Part shown: piece after piece, positions 1-10,157 of the stretch
How the letters are laid out: each line of letters begins with the position of its first letter
How positions within the stretch are numbered: the stretch's first letter is position 1
DNA from: Falciphora oryzae
Taxonomy: Eukaryota; Ascomycota; Sordariomycetes; Magnaporthales; Magnaporthaceae
Assembly: GCA_000733355.1 (NCBI GenBank)
Contig: JNVV01000007.1
Span: 432,624-496,623 of the forward strand
DNA: 64,000 nucleotides
Direction: 5' to 3'
Position numbers and translations under genes: made by a program
The notes under the pieces: generated by a model
Databases searched by the model: none
Told to the model about the DNA's origin: nothing
What the model saw: the letters and a program-made list of their open reading frames with translations, nothing else

Positions 1-1955
1 AAGGGCGCCGCCGGAATGGTGCGGCTTCGTGCGCAGGTTAGTCCTGAGCAGCTCCACGCCCGCGTCTCCCGGGTACTGCCTGGCCAGGAACGGGAACGTG
101 TTCGCGAATGCGCGCCCGCTCTTGTCCACGTAAGGGTTCAGCACGCCTGCGAGCATGGCGGCCTTGCTGCGGCACAGGATGGCGGTGCGGTCGAGGAGCG
201 CGCGCTCGGCCTTCTTCAGGTGCTGCTGTGGCAGGTGCGACAGGGCGGCCTCGAGCAACGCCTCCGCCGCGGCGAGGTGGTCCGCGCTCGGTGCGGAGGG
301 CTTCTTCTGCTGCCGCCCAGCCGCAGTTGGGGCGACCGCTGCAGACGAGGATGTCGTGCCTTTGTTGGGCAGGAAGAGGTCCGCGTTCGCCTGCGCGCCG
401 GCGACCTTGGTGCCGTTTGCCTTGACTTGCTTGTCCTGGGTCTCATTCTGCGCAAACCCGGCCTCGACCAGGAGGTCGTGACAGCAGATCTGAAGGGCGG
501 GAGCGAGCGAGTCGACGGATATTCTGGGGAGGGTCGGGCCGCAAATAGGCAGGAGATCTCGTATCAGAGCGAACACGGTTTGGCGCGCATCGGCCAGCTG
601 TGGGTACGAGGCGAGCACGCGGACGGCCTGGTCTAGAATGTCGGAAGCTAGTGGCAGCAAATTACGCCCAAGCCTTTGTACGAGGTTGTGTACGAGTTGG
701 AGGGCTGCGATATGCAGCTGCGGCAGAACGCTCCACAATTCGTCCCTCTCCTCACGTCCAATACTGGGGTTGAGTTGCATTGCGAGATCGCGATCAGCGA
801 CTCCGGGAGGCGGAGGCAAGACGAGAAGAATCCTTGAAACGAGGTCGGTCAGACCAGCGACTGGGAGAGCCACGGAGGATTTGGAGGCAGTGCCGACACA
901 GCACGATATGGCCTCCAGCAGGCCCCGAAGCCTCTGAGCTCCAGAGCCCAGACCTGTCCAGGGAGGCAGCTCGTTGGGTTGCTTCCCTCCTCCCTGGGGC
1001 TCGTCATTGGTTGAAACGTCACGGGCTGCGTGACCCAAAGGAGGCTCCCAGGACTCCTGAACGGCACGGAAAACCTGATCGGCGGTGGCGTGCGAGTCCT
1101 TGAGCCAGCCGGTCAGGAGGCTAGCCCATTCGTCCGAATGCGTGTTCTTCGGGGCCGTATGATGCAGGGCGAGCATCAGACGGCGGGAGCACTCCCTCAG
1201 ACTTTGAGGGACCGGTTCCGGGTCCGACAGGGTCGGGGCCACGTACGCGCGGACGGCTGCCCGGATCTGTCCATTAAAGGGGCGGAGGGTGGTGGGGAAC
1301 AGAGACACGATGGCGGCAAGTGCGCAGACAACCGTTTCGACCAAAGCCGCCGACGCCTTAGGCGACTTGGCAGACGACGACGGCTTTAGGAGCTGGAGAC
1401 ACGCGTTTGCAAAGGTGGGAAGGGTAGGTGTTGCTATCTCGCGGATCAAGGTTGGGTACTCGTGGAGAAGAGTATATATCCTGACCAGCGTGACAACGCA
1501 GAGCTCCTTTGAGGACATGGGGTCGGGTTTCTAGAGGGCGTGTTAGTAGGTACCTAGGTTTTATAGTTTGTAATGGATGCATGCCAGATATCTGGGCAGA
1601 TGGGGAAGATAGTTACCTGGAGCATGGACAGCAGTCCGCGAACCCACGGCTCGACCGTCCTTAGGCACTCCCAACCACCAACGTCGACCACAGCCTTGAC
1701 CAAGACCATGCCGGCAAAGCGGCTAGCTGGAGTCCTGCCGTTCAGCAGGGTGGTGATGTGAGTTTTGAGCTTGTGGACAAGCATGGCGGCCTCATTTCCG
1801 CTGTCCTTGGGCCGCGCCTCGGCTGGCGCAGACAGTGAACGACCGCAGCGGAGGACATGGTTCACCAGACTTGGGCACACCCTGAGGAGATCGTCTGCAG
1901 GTGTCGACACTAATTTTCGGCAAACGACCCGAAGATCGGGAGTTGCGGTAGCCAT
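1..1955 (-). CDS. RIX1: Pre-rRNA-processing protein Rix1 (partial, 3' end outside window)
   Basis: Rix1/PELP1 family, a nuclear alpha-helical scaffold of the Rix1-Ipi1-Ipi3 complex that acts in 60S subunit maturation (ITS2 processing, Rea1 recruitment). Exon 1 is 1955-1617 and exon 2 runs from 1530 off the window edge; the intron 1616-1531 has GTAACT donor, TACTAAC branch site and TAG acceptor. The visible 623 residues start MATATPDLRVVCRKL and contain the family-typical LVHKLKTHITTLLNGRTPAS and AVVDVGGWECLRTVEPWVRG blocks, then a long helical repeat region; exon 2 is open to the edge. An in-frame ATG at 2075 would add 40 Lys/Pro-rich residues; I prefer 1955 because family similarity begins there. 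Divergent from YPP1 across about 1 kb. Recognition is by remembered family sequence, not a search. Confidence 0.88.
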
Positions 1956-2974
1956 CTCAACAGAGGGTATTGCCTCCTTTTTTTTTGGTTGGTTGGCAGG
2001 GGGTTTTGTTGTTAGGAGTTGAAGGAGCGAAGGGCAGGCCGGATTTTTTTTTTTTTTCCCTTCCTCTTTGGTCACCCCTGTCCACAGGAGTCGGTTCTGA
2101 AAGTCGTTGAAGATGAGTGAGAGGAGAGGTTCCAGCTGACTGTCAGGACACTTTGGGATATTCTAATTCATCTCAGAATAATGCATCCATTCAGCTAGTG
2201 CACAATATTTTCGCTTCAACTTAGTTCGTGTTCGGCACGCAATGATAAAAGAATCTCTCGGATCGTATCAAGGTCTTCTCCGCGAGGCTGGCGGGATCAA
2301 TTGGCTTGTGCGCGGCATCTTCCCGTGCCTGGTGCAGTGGCGGGCCAGGCCCACACCTGTGGACTGGAAAAATCACGAGCGTGCTTCGATTCGCGAGGCC
2401 AAGCAACCCCTGTAGCCTGCATTCGTTGGCAGGACGTCGGCGCCCCTTTCCCATCCCAGCATCGACGAGCCCTGATCCAATTGTTGGAGTGGCGGCGTCC
2501 ATTGTGATTATTCTTCAGGCTGCATTGAAACCTCATCACGGAGCCCGAATACCTGCCAGTGCCAGCACACGCGCGCCGACAGCGCAGGGACAGCACGGCA
2601 TCCGCGTGGGCAATTGACGACGGCCGAAGTCCAACATTCTTTTAGGGCCTCATTAGGGTCCTCCTTAGGGTCCCTTACACCGCCTCCACCCACCCACCTG
2701 GCCCTGCCTGGGTGGCCTTGGCCTGACGACGACCGCAATTTGATATCCATTATACCAGCGCCGCTTGCCCACTGGCCTAAAGAACCAAAAGTGCTGTCCG
2801 CCCAAGCCCAACCTCGACAGCCATCACCCGCTCGAACCTTCCCACACATCCGCCCGTCGACAATGCAGTAGCTGCAGGGAACATCGAGTCTTATTTTGTT
2901 CCCTTCGTGCCTACCCCTGATCCGAGCTCCTGTACTCGGGCTGCCTGCTTCTTGCAGCAGCGAGACGAGACACC
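1956..2974. other. Divergent intergenic region RIX1 / YPP1
   Basis: Shared upstream region of two divergent genes. It holds a T15 run near 2043-2057 and three TTAGGG hexamers at 2642, 2653 and 2665. The open frames here overlap on both strands and resemble no protein I know. Confidence 0.6.
2642..2670. promoter_or_regulatory. Three phased TTAGGG elements
   Basis: TTAGGG occurs at 2642-2647, 2653-2658 and 2665-2670, spaced 11 and 12 bp, so all three lie on nearly the same face of the helix. TTAGGG is bound by Tbf1/TRF-type Myb factors at fungal telomeres and in some ribosome-related promoters. Position is about 305 bp upstream of the YPP1 start and 690 bp upstream of the RIX1 start. Regulatory role is inferred. 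Confidence 0.4.
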
Positions 2975-5900
2975 ATGAGTTCCATGAGTGTAAGCGCCCG
3001 CCCTCGAGGAGGAGCCCAGCAACGGCCGTCGCAATGCGGCGCCTGAGAGCCTGCCCGCTAACTTCCTGCGCTCTGCGCACTTCCCCCGCACAGAAAGCCG
3101 CCGGCTACATCCAGCAACTACACGATGCTCGCTGCGAAGGCAACTGGGACGCGGTCCCGGAGCTAGTCCGCAAAGTGCGGAAGCATGCCCCGGACAAGAC
3201 TTGTACGGCTGTTTCGACCCCTTTTTCGCCGGTGGTTTCGCTGCTCAAGTCTGAACTAACCAAGCTGCTTGCAGGCCTCACCCTGACCGCCGAGACCGAA
3301 TGCGCCGTCGAGAAGAGCTCAGACAAGACGCTACCCGCCGACCACCCCTCCGCCGCCGCCAACGCCGCCGGGGACACCGACGCTAATAGCCATTTGCCCA
3401 AGCTTGTGGCCATCATCGACGAAGAGACTGGAAGCCCCGAGGACCAATTCCAGGCCCGCGTGTGCGCCGGGTGGTTGCATTGGGTCGCCGGCGACTACAA
3501 TCAAGCCCTGGCCCGCCTGCCCGAGGGCCTCGAGGCCGATCCAAACCCTGCCGAGGCCGAAGCCCAGTCTAGCGAGTGGACGCGTGTATGCGCTTTAAAA
3601 TCCGCCTATCTCAGGGCAAACTGCCTGGCACGCAATGGGAACCGCCTCGAGGCCCTGCGCGTCTTCAGGAGCGGCATCCCCTCCCTCTCCACCGACTGGT
3701 CCAGCCAGCGCTCCCGGAAGCAGATGCGGTACTGGTCGGAGCTGTTCCTGACCGAGTTTTGCATGCTGTTCAGTCATACTCTTGAAAGGGGCGAGAGCAC
3801 CCTGGACGAGCCCAACTGTCTGGCTAGCTTCCGCTCCTGGGCGAGGTACTGGGAGGTGACCAAGGGTATCCCCATCGCGGGCGGCTTTGGTTTCCGCGGC
3901 TCCGTGCCCCGACGCGAGATATGGAGCCAATACTACGCCGCCCTCTCCGCAATCGTCGAGGACGACCTCCCCTTCCCCACGGGCCACATTGCGCCAACCC
4001 CGAACGAGCCGTCTGCGCGGAGCCAGCTCAGGGCTGAGCTCAAGAGGGTCGAGACGACTTACGAGGCCCTGCTGCTCAACGAGACGGAGTTTCCCAGGGC
4101 TGACGAGGAGAGGGAAGAGATTGAAGAGTTTGCAAGGTTGGCCACACAGAACTGGGCCATCTTGTGCGGGCGTGGTTGGCGGGAGCACGACCTGGGCGCC
4201 GGTGGAAGGGAGGCGCTCAGTCGCGGACTGCTAGACATCCTTTACCGGGCATCCATGAAGACGTATCACTCGACCGCAATACTGCGCAGCCTTTTCACGG
4301 TCCACGTCGCCGTCGCAGAGTTTGACCTTGCCTTCAAGGCCTTCGACTCGTATCTGGAGCTAGTCAAGAAAGGGAAGGCGCGTGTGCAGAAGTCCGGACA
4401 CGTCGAGCCTAGCCTCGACGACGAGTCGACGGCACTCGAAACCATTTCGGCCTGCATCGCCACCCTATGTCGGTACGGTCACAGACAGGCCACCGAGAAG
4501 GCCAGGGATCTGGCCGCGGAGCTAGAGGAAATTGTAAGCAAGGCGCCATTCCCCACGCCACGCGACTCAGCAAGTCCTCTCCGTGAGGACGAGAGCGCTG
4601 TGGGTGCGGTTGGAGAAAAGGTGCCACCAAGGGTCATCGCCCTTGCCTGGCAAGCTGTCGGCCTGGCCAACGCGCAGTGGGCCCGGATGACGTACGATTC
4701 CTCGGTCAGAGGGGATATACAAACCAAGGCCATAGCCGCTCTAAAGAAGTCGCTGTCGCCGGACCTCGGTCGCTCAGGTGATGTCAGGAGCGTATTTGCG
4801 CTCAGCGTCCTGCTTGCTGAGAAGAGGGAGCTATCGCCGGCGATCGAGCTGGCCAAGACGGCGCTGCTCCTCGGCAAGGCCTCAAGTGCGGAACATGACC
4901 TACAGAACGGGCCTCACTGGAGAGAGCGGGCCCTAATCCCGATATGGCACCTGCTCTCGCTGCTATTGAGTGCCCGTCAGGACTTTGTGCTGGCCGCCCG
5001 TGCCTGCGAGGGTGCTTTTGAGCAGTTTAAGGACCCTGCGGTGCTCTTTGGTAGCCGGAATGTCTTCCGGAGCGATCACCTCAACGAGGCCGAGGCAAAG
5101 CAAGACGGCGAGTCCGAGTACGGGAGGGGACTCGTGGATGATATGGACGACTTCGAGAAGGAGAGCGTGCTAGAAGTCAAGATGACCCAGCTGGCTCTCG
5201 TGGAGCTGCTTGAGGGCCCGAAGGTTGCGGTTAATGCTAGCCTGGAGCTACTGAGCCTGTTCAACAGGCTGTTCGGTAGCGCAGAGCCGAAGCCGGCAGA
5301 GGACACGCTGAAGGTGCAGGAGATTCCCAAGAGCTCCTCTGGAACTATCCGTAGTCTCAGAGGCAGTATATTTGGCAGGGGCGAGAGGGCTGGGCGGCCG
5401 GGCACGCGACAAACTTCGGCACCAGCCAGCGAAGGGCGGCCCGACAAATCGTCACGGCCGCAGACAATGCAGACGGTGGCTAGCATGGGAGCGCCGACGA
5501 TCCAGGTGACAGAGGAGAACGGGGCCACGGCGGCGGGGCGAAAGAGAAGCCAGTCCGGCAAGCGGCACAACAGCCTTCGTAAGAGAGAGAACAGTGTCGC
5601 CAGCCGCCGGCGTGCTTCCAGCGTCGGACCAATGGCACCACAGGCCACCGTCGTCGACGGCGAGAGCTACTTCACCCCGATCGAGGGCGGCTCCGGTATA
5701 GACTTCTTTTCCTCGGCAATGAGGCGGTCGCCGTCGACGGGCCCGCCCGTTTCTCTGAGCCGGACATTCTCCCAGACCGAGTCCTTCGCCTCGTCCCCCA
5801 GGGGAACGCGGACGTCGGGCGACGACTTCTCGGCTCTGTCAAGGGGTTCCCTCGAGTACAGCCCCAAGCTGCTGCCGCTGGTGCAGTTCCCCAGGGCGCA

Positions 5901-6899
5901 CGAGCAGCGGCGGAGGGGCACCGTTCTGGTCAAGGTCTGGCTTATGATTGCAGGCTTCTACCGGCGTGCGACGCTCTACGATGACGCCAAGGCCGCCATC
6001 GCGGAGGCGCAGAGGCTGGTACAGGCCCTCGAGACCGAAGCCAACAAGACTGGCGCTCCGACGTCGGCCAGCGATGTTGGCTGGGCAAACACCAAGAGCA
6101 TTGACGAGTTGTGGGCCGATGTCTGGGCCGAGGTTAGTTGCTGAGTCTTATTCCTCCACTTTCGCTGGGCATTTGCCTAGGCCATTTTGTCTGGGAATCT
6201 CACTAACGCTAACGACTGCACTATCAGATGGGCAACCTCGACGTCGCGCGAGACGTGCCTTACTCGGCCCGGTCAGACTTCGAGTCGGCGCTGACGCACT
6301 TCCCCGACCACCCCGGCGCCATCGTGGGCCTTTCAAACATTCTCTTGGACATTTACAGCGAGAAGCTCCCTCCACCGCCGGTTGTGCCCTCGCTGCAGCT
6401 CGTAGGCACGTCACCGGCTGGGGCGGAGACGGTGATGCACTCTGCCGAGTCCGCAATCTACCCTAAGCCGGCGGAGAAGCCAGCGCTCCCATCAGAGGCC
6501 CTAGGGTTGAATACAGCTGCGGCAACCTCCAAGGCCAAGGGACGCCCCGGGCGCGGGAAAGGGACCAATGACGCTGCCTCGTCACCTGGTGGCATGTCGG
6601 AAATGTCGGCGGCGGCGGCAGGAGAAGGAACCGAACTTGTGCCGCCGTACAAGGCAACGTCGCTCCCGATGGTGGACCGGCTGGCAGCGCGCGACCGGGC
6701 GTATGCGATGCTCTCTGGGCTGACCAAACTTGGGTCGGCGTGGAACAACTCGGAGGCGTGGTTCGCGCTCGCGCGGGCGCACGAGGAAAGCGGGCAGCTC
6801 GACAAGGCCAGGGAGGTGCTGTGGTGGTGCGTGGAGCTCGAGGAGGGCTTCGGGGTGCGGCGCTGGAGCTGCGTCGGCAATGGAGGCTACCTCCTCTGA
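2975..6899 (+). CDS. YPP1: Ypp1/TTC7-like TPR protein (PI4-kinase Stt4 complex)
   Basis: TPR-rich protein of the Ypp1/TTC7 family, which with Efr3 anchors the PI4-kinase Stt4 at the plasma membrane. Four exons: 2975-2989, 3094-3202, 3275-6132, 6228-6899 (1217 aa). Exon 1 codes only MSSMS and the first intron (GTAAGC..CAG, CTAAC branch) leads into KAAGYIQQLHDARCEGNWDA; the second intron joins HAPDKT-C-LTLTAETEC; the third joins DVWAE-MGNLDVARDV. All junctions keep frame. TPR-like helices cover about residues 10-700 (for example HWRERALIPIWHLLSLLLSA), followed by a Ser/Arg-rich low-complexity insert at about 720-910, then C-terminal TPRs ending CVGNGGYLL, a conserved tail. Reading straight through from ATG 2896 would give a false N-terminus. 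Longer than yeast Ypp1 because of the insert, as is usual in filamentous fungi. Confidence 0.85.
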
Positions 6900-7269
6900 T
6901 GCGCTCGCGATTTTCTGTTTTCTGCTGGGCCACTCTTGTCTGCTTCAGCTCCCATCCTCTCTGACCAAGTGCATTCATCTTCTGTTCTTTTGTTGGAAGT
7001 CGGAGTGGTTAGAATGGATATATACATCTAATAATTTTGACACTTGGAAGAATAAGCATCAATTCCTCGATATATGTCCGGTATTCGATTCATCGATGTG
7101 GTGGTGAGAATCCCTTTTTGGTAGGTATCCTGGGCGTGTTAGCGAGCGGGGACCATTTTTGTGACTCCAAATTCCATGGTTCAACATATTCCAGAGCCAA
7201 TTGATTGCCCAAAAATTCCCTGCGAGGAAAATCCACCGCCACATATCTGATCGGCCGCCGGGTTAGATT
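6900..7269. other. Intergenic YPP1 - DFR1
   Basis: A 370 bp gap between two co-directional genes, AT-richer than its neighbours. It must contain the YPP1 terminator and DFR1 promoter; I see no clear TATA box or other defined element. Confidence 0.5.
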
Positions 7270-8055
7270 ATGGCAGACTCGACGGACGGCGCAGCAGACA
7301 CAGCAGCAGCGACTCTCGACGCACCTGCGAGCGTCGACATGGACCTGACGCTGATCGTCGCGGCGACGCGCAGCATGGGCATCGGGCGGGCCGGCACGCT
7401 GCCCTGGACGGGGCTCAAGAAGGAGATGGCCTACTTTGCGCGCGTCACCAAGCGCCCGCCGGCCGGCGCGCCACCCGCGGCCGTCAACGCCGTCGTCATG
7501 GGGCGCAAGACGTGGGACAGCATCCCGCCGCGCTTCCGCCCGCTCAAGGGCCGCCTGAACGTCGTGCTCAGCCGGACCGCCGCGCCTGCTGCCGCCACTG
7601 CCGTTGCTGATGGTGCTGCTCCTGCTCAGGATGGGGGCTACGGCAGCAGCAGCAAGGAGGACCCGCCCGTCGTCCACGCCCGCTCGCTGCCCGAGGCGCT
7701 CGAGTACCTGGGCCGGCTGCGCAGCGGCGAGCAGGCGCACGCCCGGCCCCTGGGCCGCGTCTTTGTGATCGGCGGGGCGCAGATCTACGACGCGGCGCTG
7801 GCGCTGCGCGGGGCGGCGGCGGCCCGGCGCGTGCTCCTGACCAGGATCCTGACCGACTTTGAGTGCGACGCGTCCCTGCCGTCGCTCAAGCTGGGGAGCG
7901 ACGGGGCCGAGAAGGGGCACGGTCAGTGGAGGAGGGCGTCCAAGGAGCAGCTCGACGCCTGGACGGGGGAGACGGTCCCCGAGGGGGTGCAGGAGGAGAA
8001 CGGGACGTCGTACGAGTTTCAGATGTGGGAGAGGGCGGCTGAGGAGACGGCATAG
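7270..8055 (+). CDS. DFR1: Dihydrofolate reductase
   Basis: Reduces dihydrofolate to tetrahydrofolate with NADPH; needed for thymidylate, purine and methionine synthesis. Single exon, 261 aa. The fold begins at MDLTLIVAATRSMGIG (residue 24), then LPWTGLKKEMAYF with the family's active-site acidic residue (E of KKEM), the NADPH-binding VVMGRKTWDSIPPRFRPLKG, and VFVIGGAQIYDAAL near residue 162. Compared with bacterial or human enzymes it has an Ala/Gly-rich insertion at about 103-135 between two strands. Two starts are possible: ATG 7270, adding an Ala/Thr-rich 23-residue extension, or ATG 7339 at the fold start. I chose the first; the extension is too acidic to look like a clear mitochondrial signal. 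It converges on CBP3. Confidence 0.93.
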   Translation: MADSTDGAADTAAATLDAPASVDMDLTLIVAATRSMGIGRAGTLPWTGLKKEMAYFARVTKRPPAGAPPAAVNAVVMGRKTWDSIPPRFRPLKGRLNVVLSRTAAPAAATAVADGAAPAQDGGYGSSSKEDPPVVHARSLPEALEYLGRLRSGEQAHARPLGRVFVIGGAQIYDAALALRGAAAARRVLLTRILTDFECDASLPSLKLGSDGAEKGHGQWRRASKEQLDAWTGETVPEGVQEENGTSYEFQMWERAAEETA

Positions 8056-8528
8056 TTTGGGTGAGCGGCCTGCCTATGACAATTTGTTCCCGCACTTCAC
8101 AGCGTCTTTCCTCAGCCCAAACAGAATGATCGTTCATCCGACTGTCCTATATACAGATTTGATTTCGTGGAGATGGATATCATCATAACAGCCGGGTTCC
8201 TATATATACAACCATCCTGCAAGCCTGCCTAGTCCCACGATCAACACACCAAGACCGAGAAAAAACACCTGCCTGACTTTTTTTTCCCTTCCCCCTGGCT
8301 CCGATTTTTTTTTTTTTTTTTTTTTTTTTTACCAACCGATTCCAAGCATATTTTCCGCACTTGACGGAGCGCATCTTACGAGTTTTGTTAGATCGTTATG
8401 TACAAGGCACGGGTGATTCTACATCAACCGACAAGGAACATGGCGTAGCATGAACGGTGCCCATATGCCCCGAAGCGGCCAAAAAAGCAAGAACTTTTGC
8501 CCAATATGACATGTGCAAAGGAAGCGTT
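8056..8528. other. Convergent intergenic DFR1 / CBP3
   Basis: Tail-to-tail gap. It contains a T26 run at 8305-8330 and T-rich stretches before it, which may serve as bidirectional 3'-end signals. No gene seen. Confidence 0.5.
8305..8330. repeat. Poly-T tract (T26)
   Basis: Uninterrupted run of 26 T in the convergent gap between DFR1 and CBP3; one of the longest homopolymers in the window. Confidence 0.95.
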
Positions 8529-9628
8529 TTACACAGTCCCGGCAGCCTTGTCGGCAGGCTTTGCTGCTGCTGGTTTACTGGCGGCACCGCCGGGGAGCAG
8601 GCCGACGAGCTCCTTTGCGGGCACGTCGACAAGGGGCAGCTCGGCGGCGGGCGAGGCCTGGAACGCCGACGTGGCGCGGGCGACCACGTCGGTGTCGGGG
8701 ATGTGGTCGAGGCGGAAGACGGTGGCGCGCATCCACGAGACGACGGCGGCGAGGCGGCGCAGGTCCAGCTCGGCCTCGGGGCGGGCCTTGAACAGGTTGC
8801 GCCAGACGGCGGCGGCCAGGACGGCGTCGCCGCGGACCATGCCCTCGTCGTAGGCGAGCACGAGGCCGCGCCAGGCCAGGAATAGGTCCTTGAGGTGGTG
8901 CTGGCGCAGCGAGCGCGACGACAGGCCGTGCTGCACGTCCATGCGCTCCTCGGCCTCGTAGAAGAAGGCGTCCACCAGCTGCTTCTGCACGTTCTCGTAC
9001 TGCTCCTTGTCCAGGCACCGGAACCGCACGATGGCCAGGTACATGTGCAGCATCGTCACCTGCGCCCAGGTGCTAAAGGTTGGGAGGAGGCCGAGGTCTG
9101 TGGCGTTTCAAGAGAGCTTTGGGTCAGTTGAGAAGAATTTGGCGTGAGAACGTAGGCAGAAGACTGACCCTGGTGCCACGGCCCACCCCCCACGCCAATC
9201 TCCTCGCCTTCCTCTGTCCTCTGGATTGTGTCCTTCTTGCGCGCCTCGGGCGAGATTGTGTAGGCGGCGCGGGCGGAGAAAAACTTGTGCGTATCTTGGA
9301 CGTGGACGTAGGTGTCGTATGCGCCGACGACGCTAGACCCTCTCTTTTTCTCGGCGGCGCGCAAGATGATCTTTTGCATGCTCGCCGTGTCCTCTGGTAG
9401 CTGTTGCTGCCGCGGGGCCGCCGTTCTGTGGAAAGGCCGCCGAGCTGCATGTGTCGCTGGTGATATCCCTGGTGGCGCACCCTGGGTTGCTTGTGCTGTC
9501 TGTGCCGCCGCGGCCGTCCCTATTCCACGGGCATGTCTGCTGGCTTGCTGGCCCCGGCGAGCCGGGGGGGGCCCAAGCCTCGGCGGCACCGCCTCGAGGC
9601 AAACCCTGCAGCTCCGGAGAGATGCCAT
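8529..9628 (-). CDS. CBP3: Cbp3/UQCC1 ubiquinol-cytochrome c chaperone
   Basis: Mitochondrial protein of the Cbp3/UQCC1 family. In yeast Cbp3-Cbp6 binds the mitoribosome and newly made cytochrome b and is required for complex III assembly. Two exons, 9628-9169 and 9097-8529 (342 aa), intron 71 bp with GTCAGT donor and CAG acceptor; the junction rebuilds GGPWHQ-D-LGLLPTFSTWAQVTML. Residues 1 to about 100 are Arg/Ala-rich with no early acidic residues except E13, as expected for an import sequence. The chaperone domain starts around AYTISPEARKKDTIQ and includes TMLHMYLAIVRFRCLDKEQY, FFYEAEERMDVQHG and LAYDEGMVRGDAVLAAAVWR. An Ala/Lys-rich tail ends the protein. ATG 9709 in frame is upstream; 9628 (MASLRSCRVCLEAV) looks like the family start. 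Confidence 0.9.
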
Positions 9629-9849
9629 TTTCGAAGCCGGGATCGTATGGTATCGGTACGGGCAAGGAGTCGAGGCCGACCGTGTCCCGTGATTTTGTGG
9701 CGGTTTCAAGACATCGCGATCTTTCTGCCCGCATCAATTCCCACAACCCGCCAGACCGCCTGGAAATCTGCGATCCAGGGACCCCACTGCACTATCAAAC
9801 GCGCTATCACGTGCGCTATTTACCTATTGGCCTGAAAGGGGCCGAGAGA

Positions 9850-9860
9850 CCCTAACCCTA
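9850..9860 (-). promoter_or_regulatory. Telobox-like CCCTAACCCTA
   Basis: Nearly two copies of the TTAGGG complement, 222 bp upstream of the CBP3 start. Same motif type as the cluster at 2642-2670. Function inferred. Confidence 0.3.
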
Positions 9861-9962
9861 GAAAGCCTCTTACACTCGCCTCGTCAAGCCTTGCTTTCTA
9901 ACACTATGGATGACACCAAAAGCTATCGACCCTCCGAGCCACGTCAACGTAATATGGAACGC

Positions 9963-9985
9963 AAAAAAAAAAAAAAAAAAAAAAA
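9963..9985. repeat. Poly-A tract (A23)
   Basis: Run of 23 A on the plus strand, about 170 bp beyond the CEM1 stop codon in the direction of CEM1 transcription. Confidence 0.95.
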
Positions 9986-10157
9986 GGTCTGCTAACATAT
10001 GGAGGGAGTCAGGAGTGAAGATTATAGAGGCGAAACCGGCAACCCCGGGTGTCGTCTATCGGAGCTTAGTTAGGGATACCCATGCACAGTCTTACAATAT
10101 CAAGCTTACAGATACACTTCATGCAGTCGCACCGGTTCCACTCATGTTGATGCGGTC

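Larger units (their letters stand above)
9629..10157. other. Intergenic CBP3 - CEM1
   Basis: Promoter side of CBP3 and 3' side of CEM1, both on the minus strand. Holds CCCTAACCCTA at 9850-9860 and A23 at 9963-9985 (poly-T on the transcribed strand, just past the CEM1 stop). Confidence 0.5.

Noticed and set aside
1..1530. Suspected frameshift in RIX1 near 780-830
   Set aside because: Re-reading the minus strand from 1530 shows one continuous frame (LVSRILLVLPPPGVADRDLA then MQLNPSIGREE); the apparent break came from a wrong phase.
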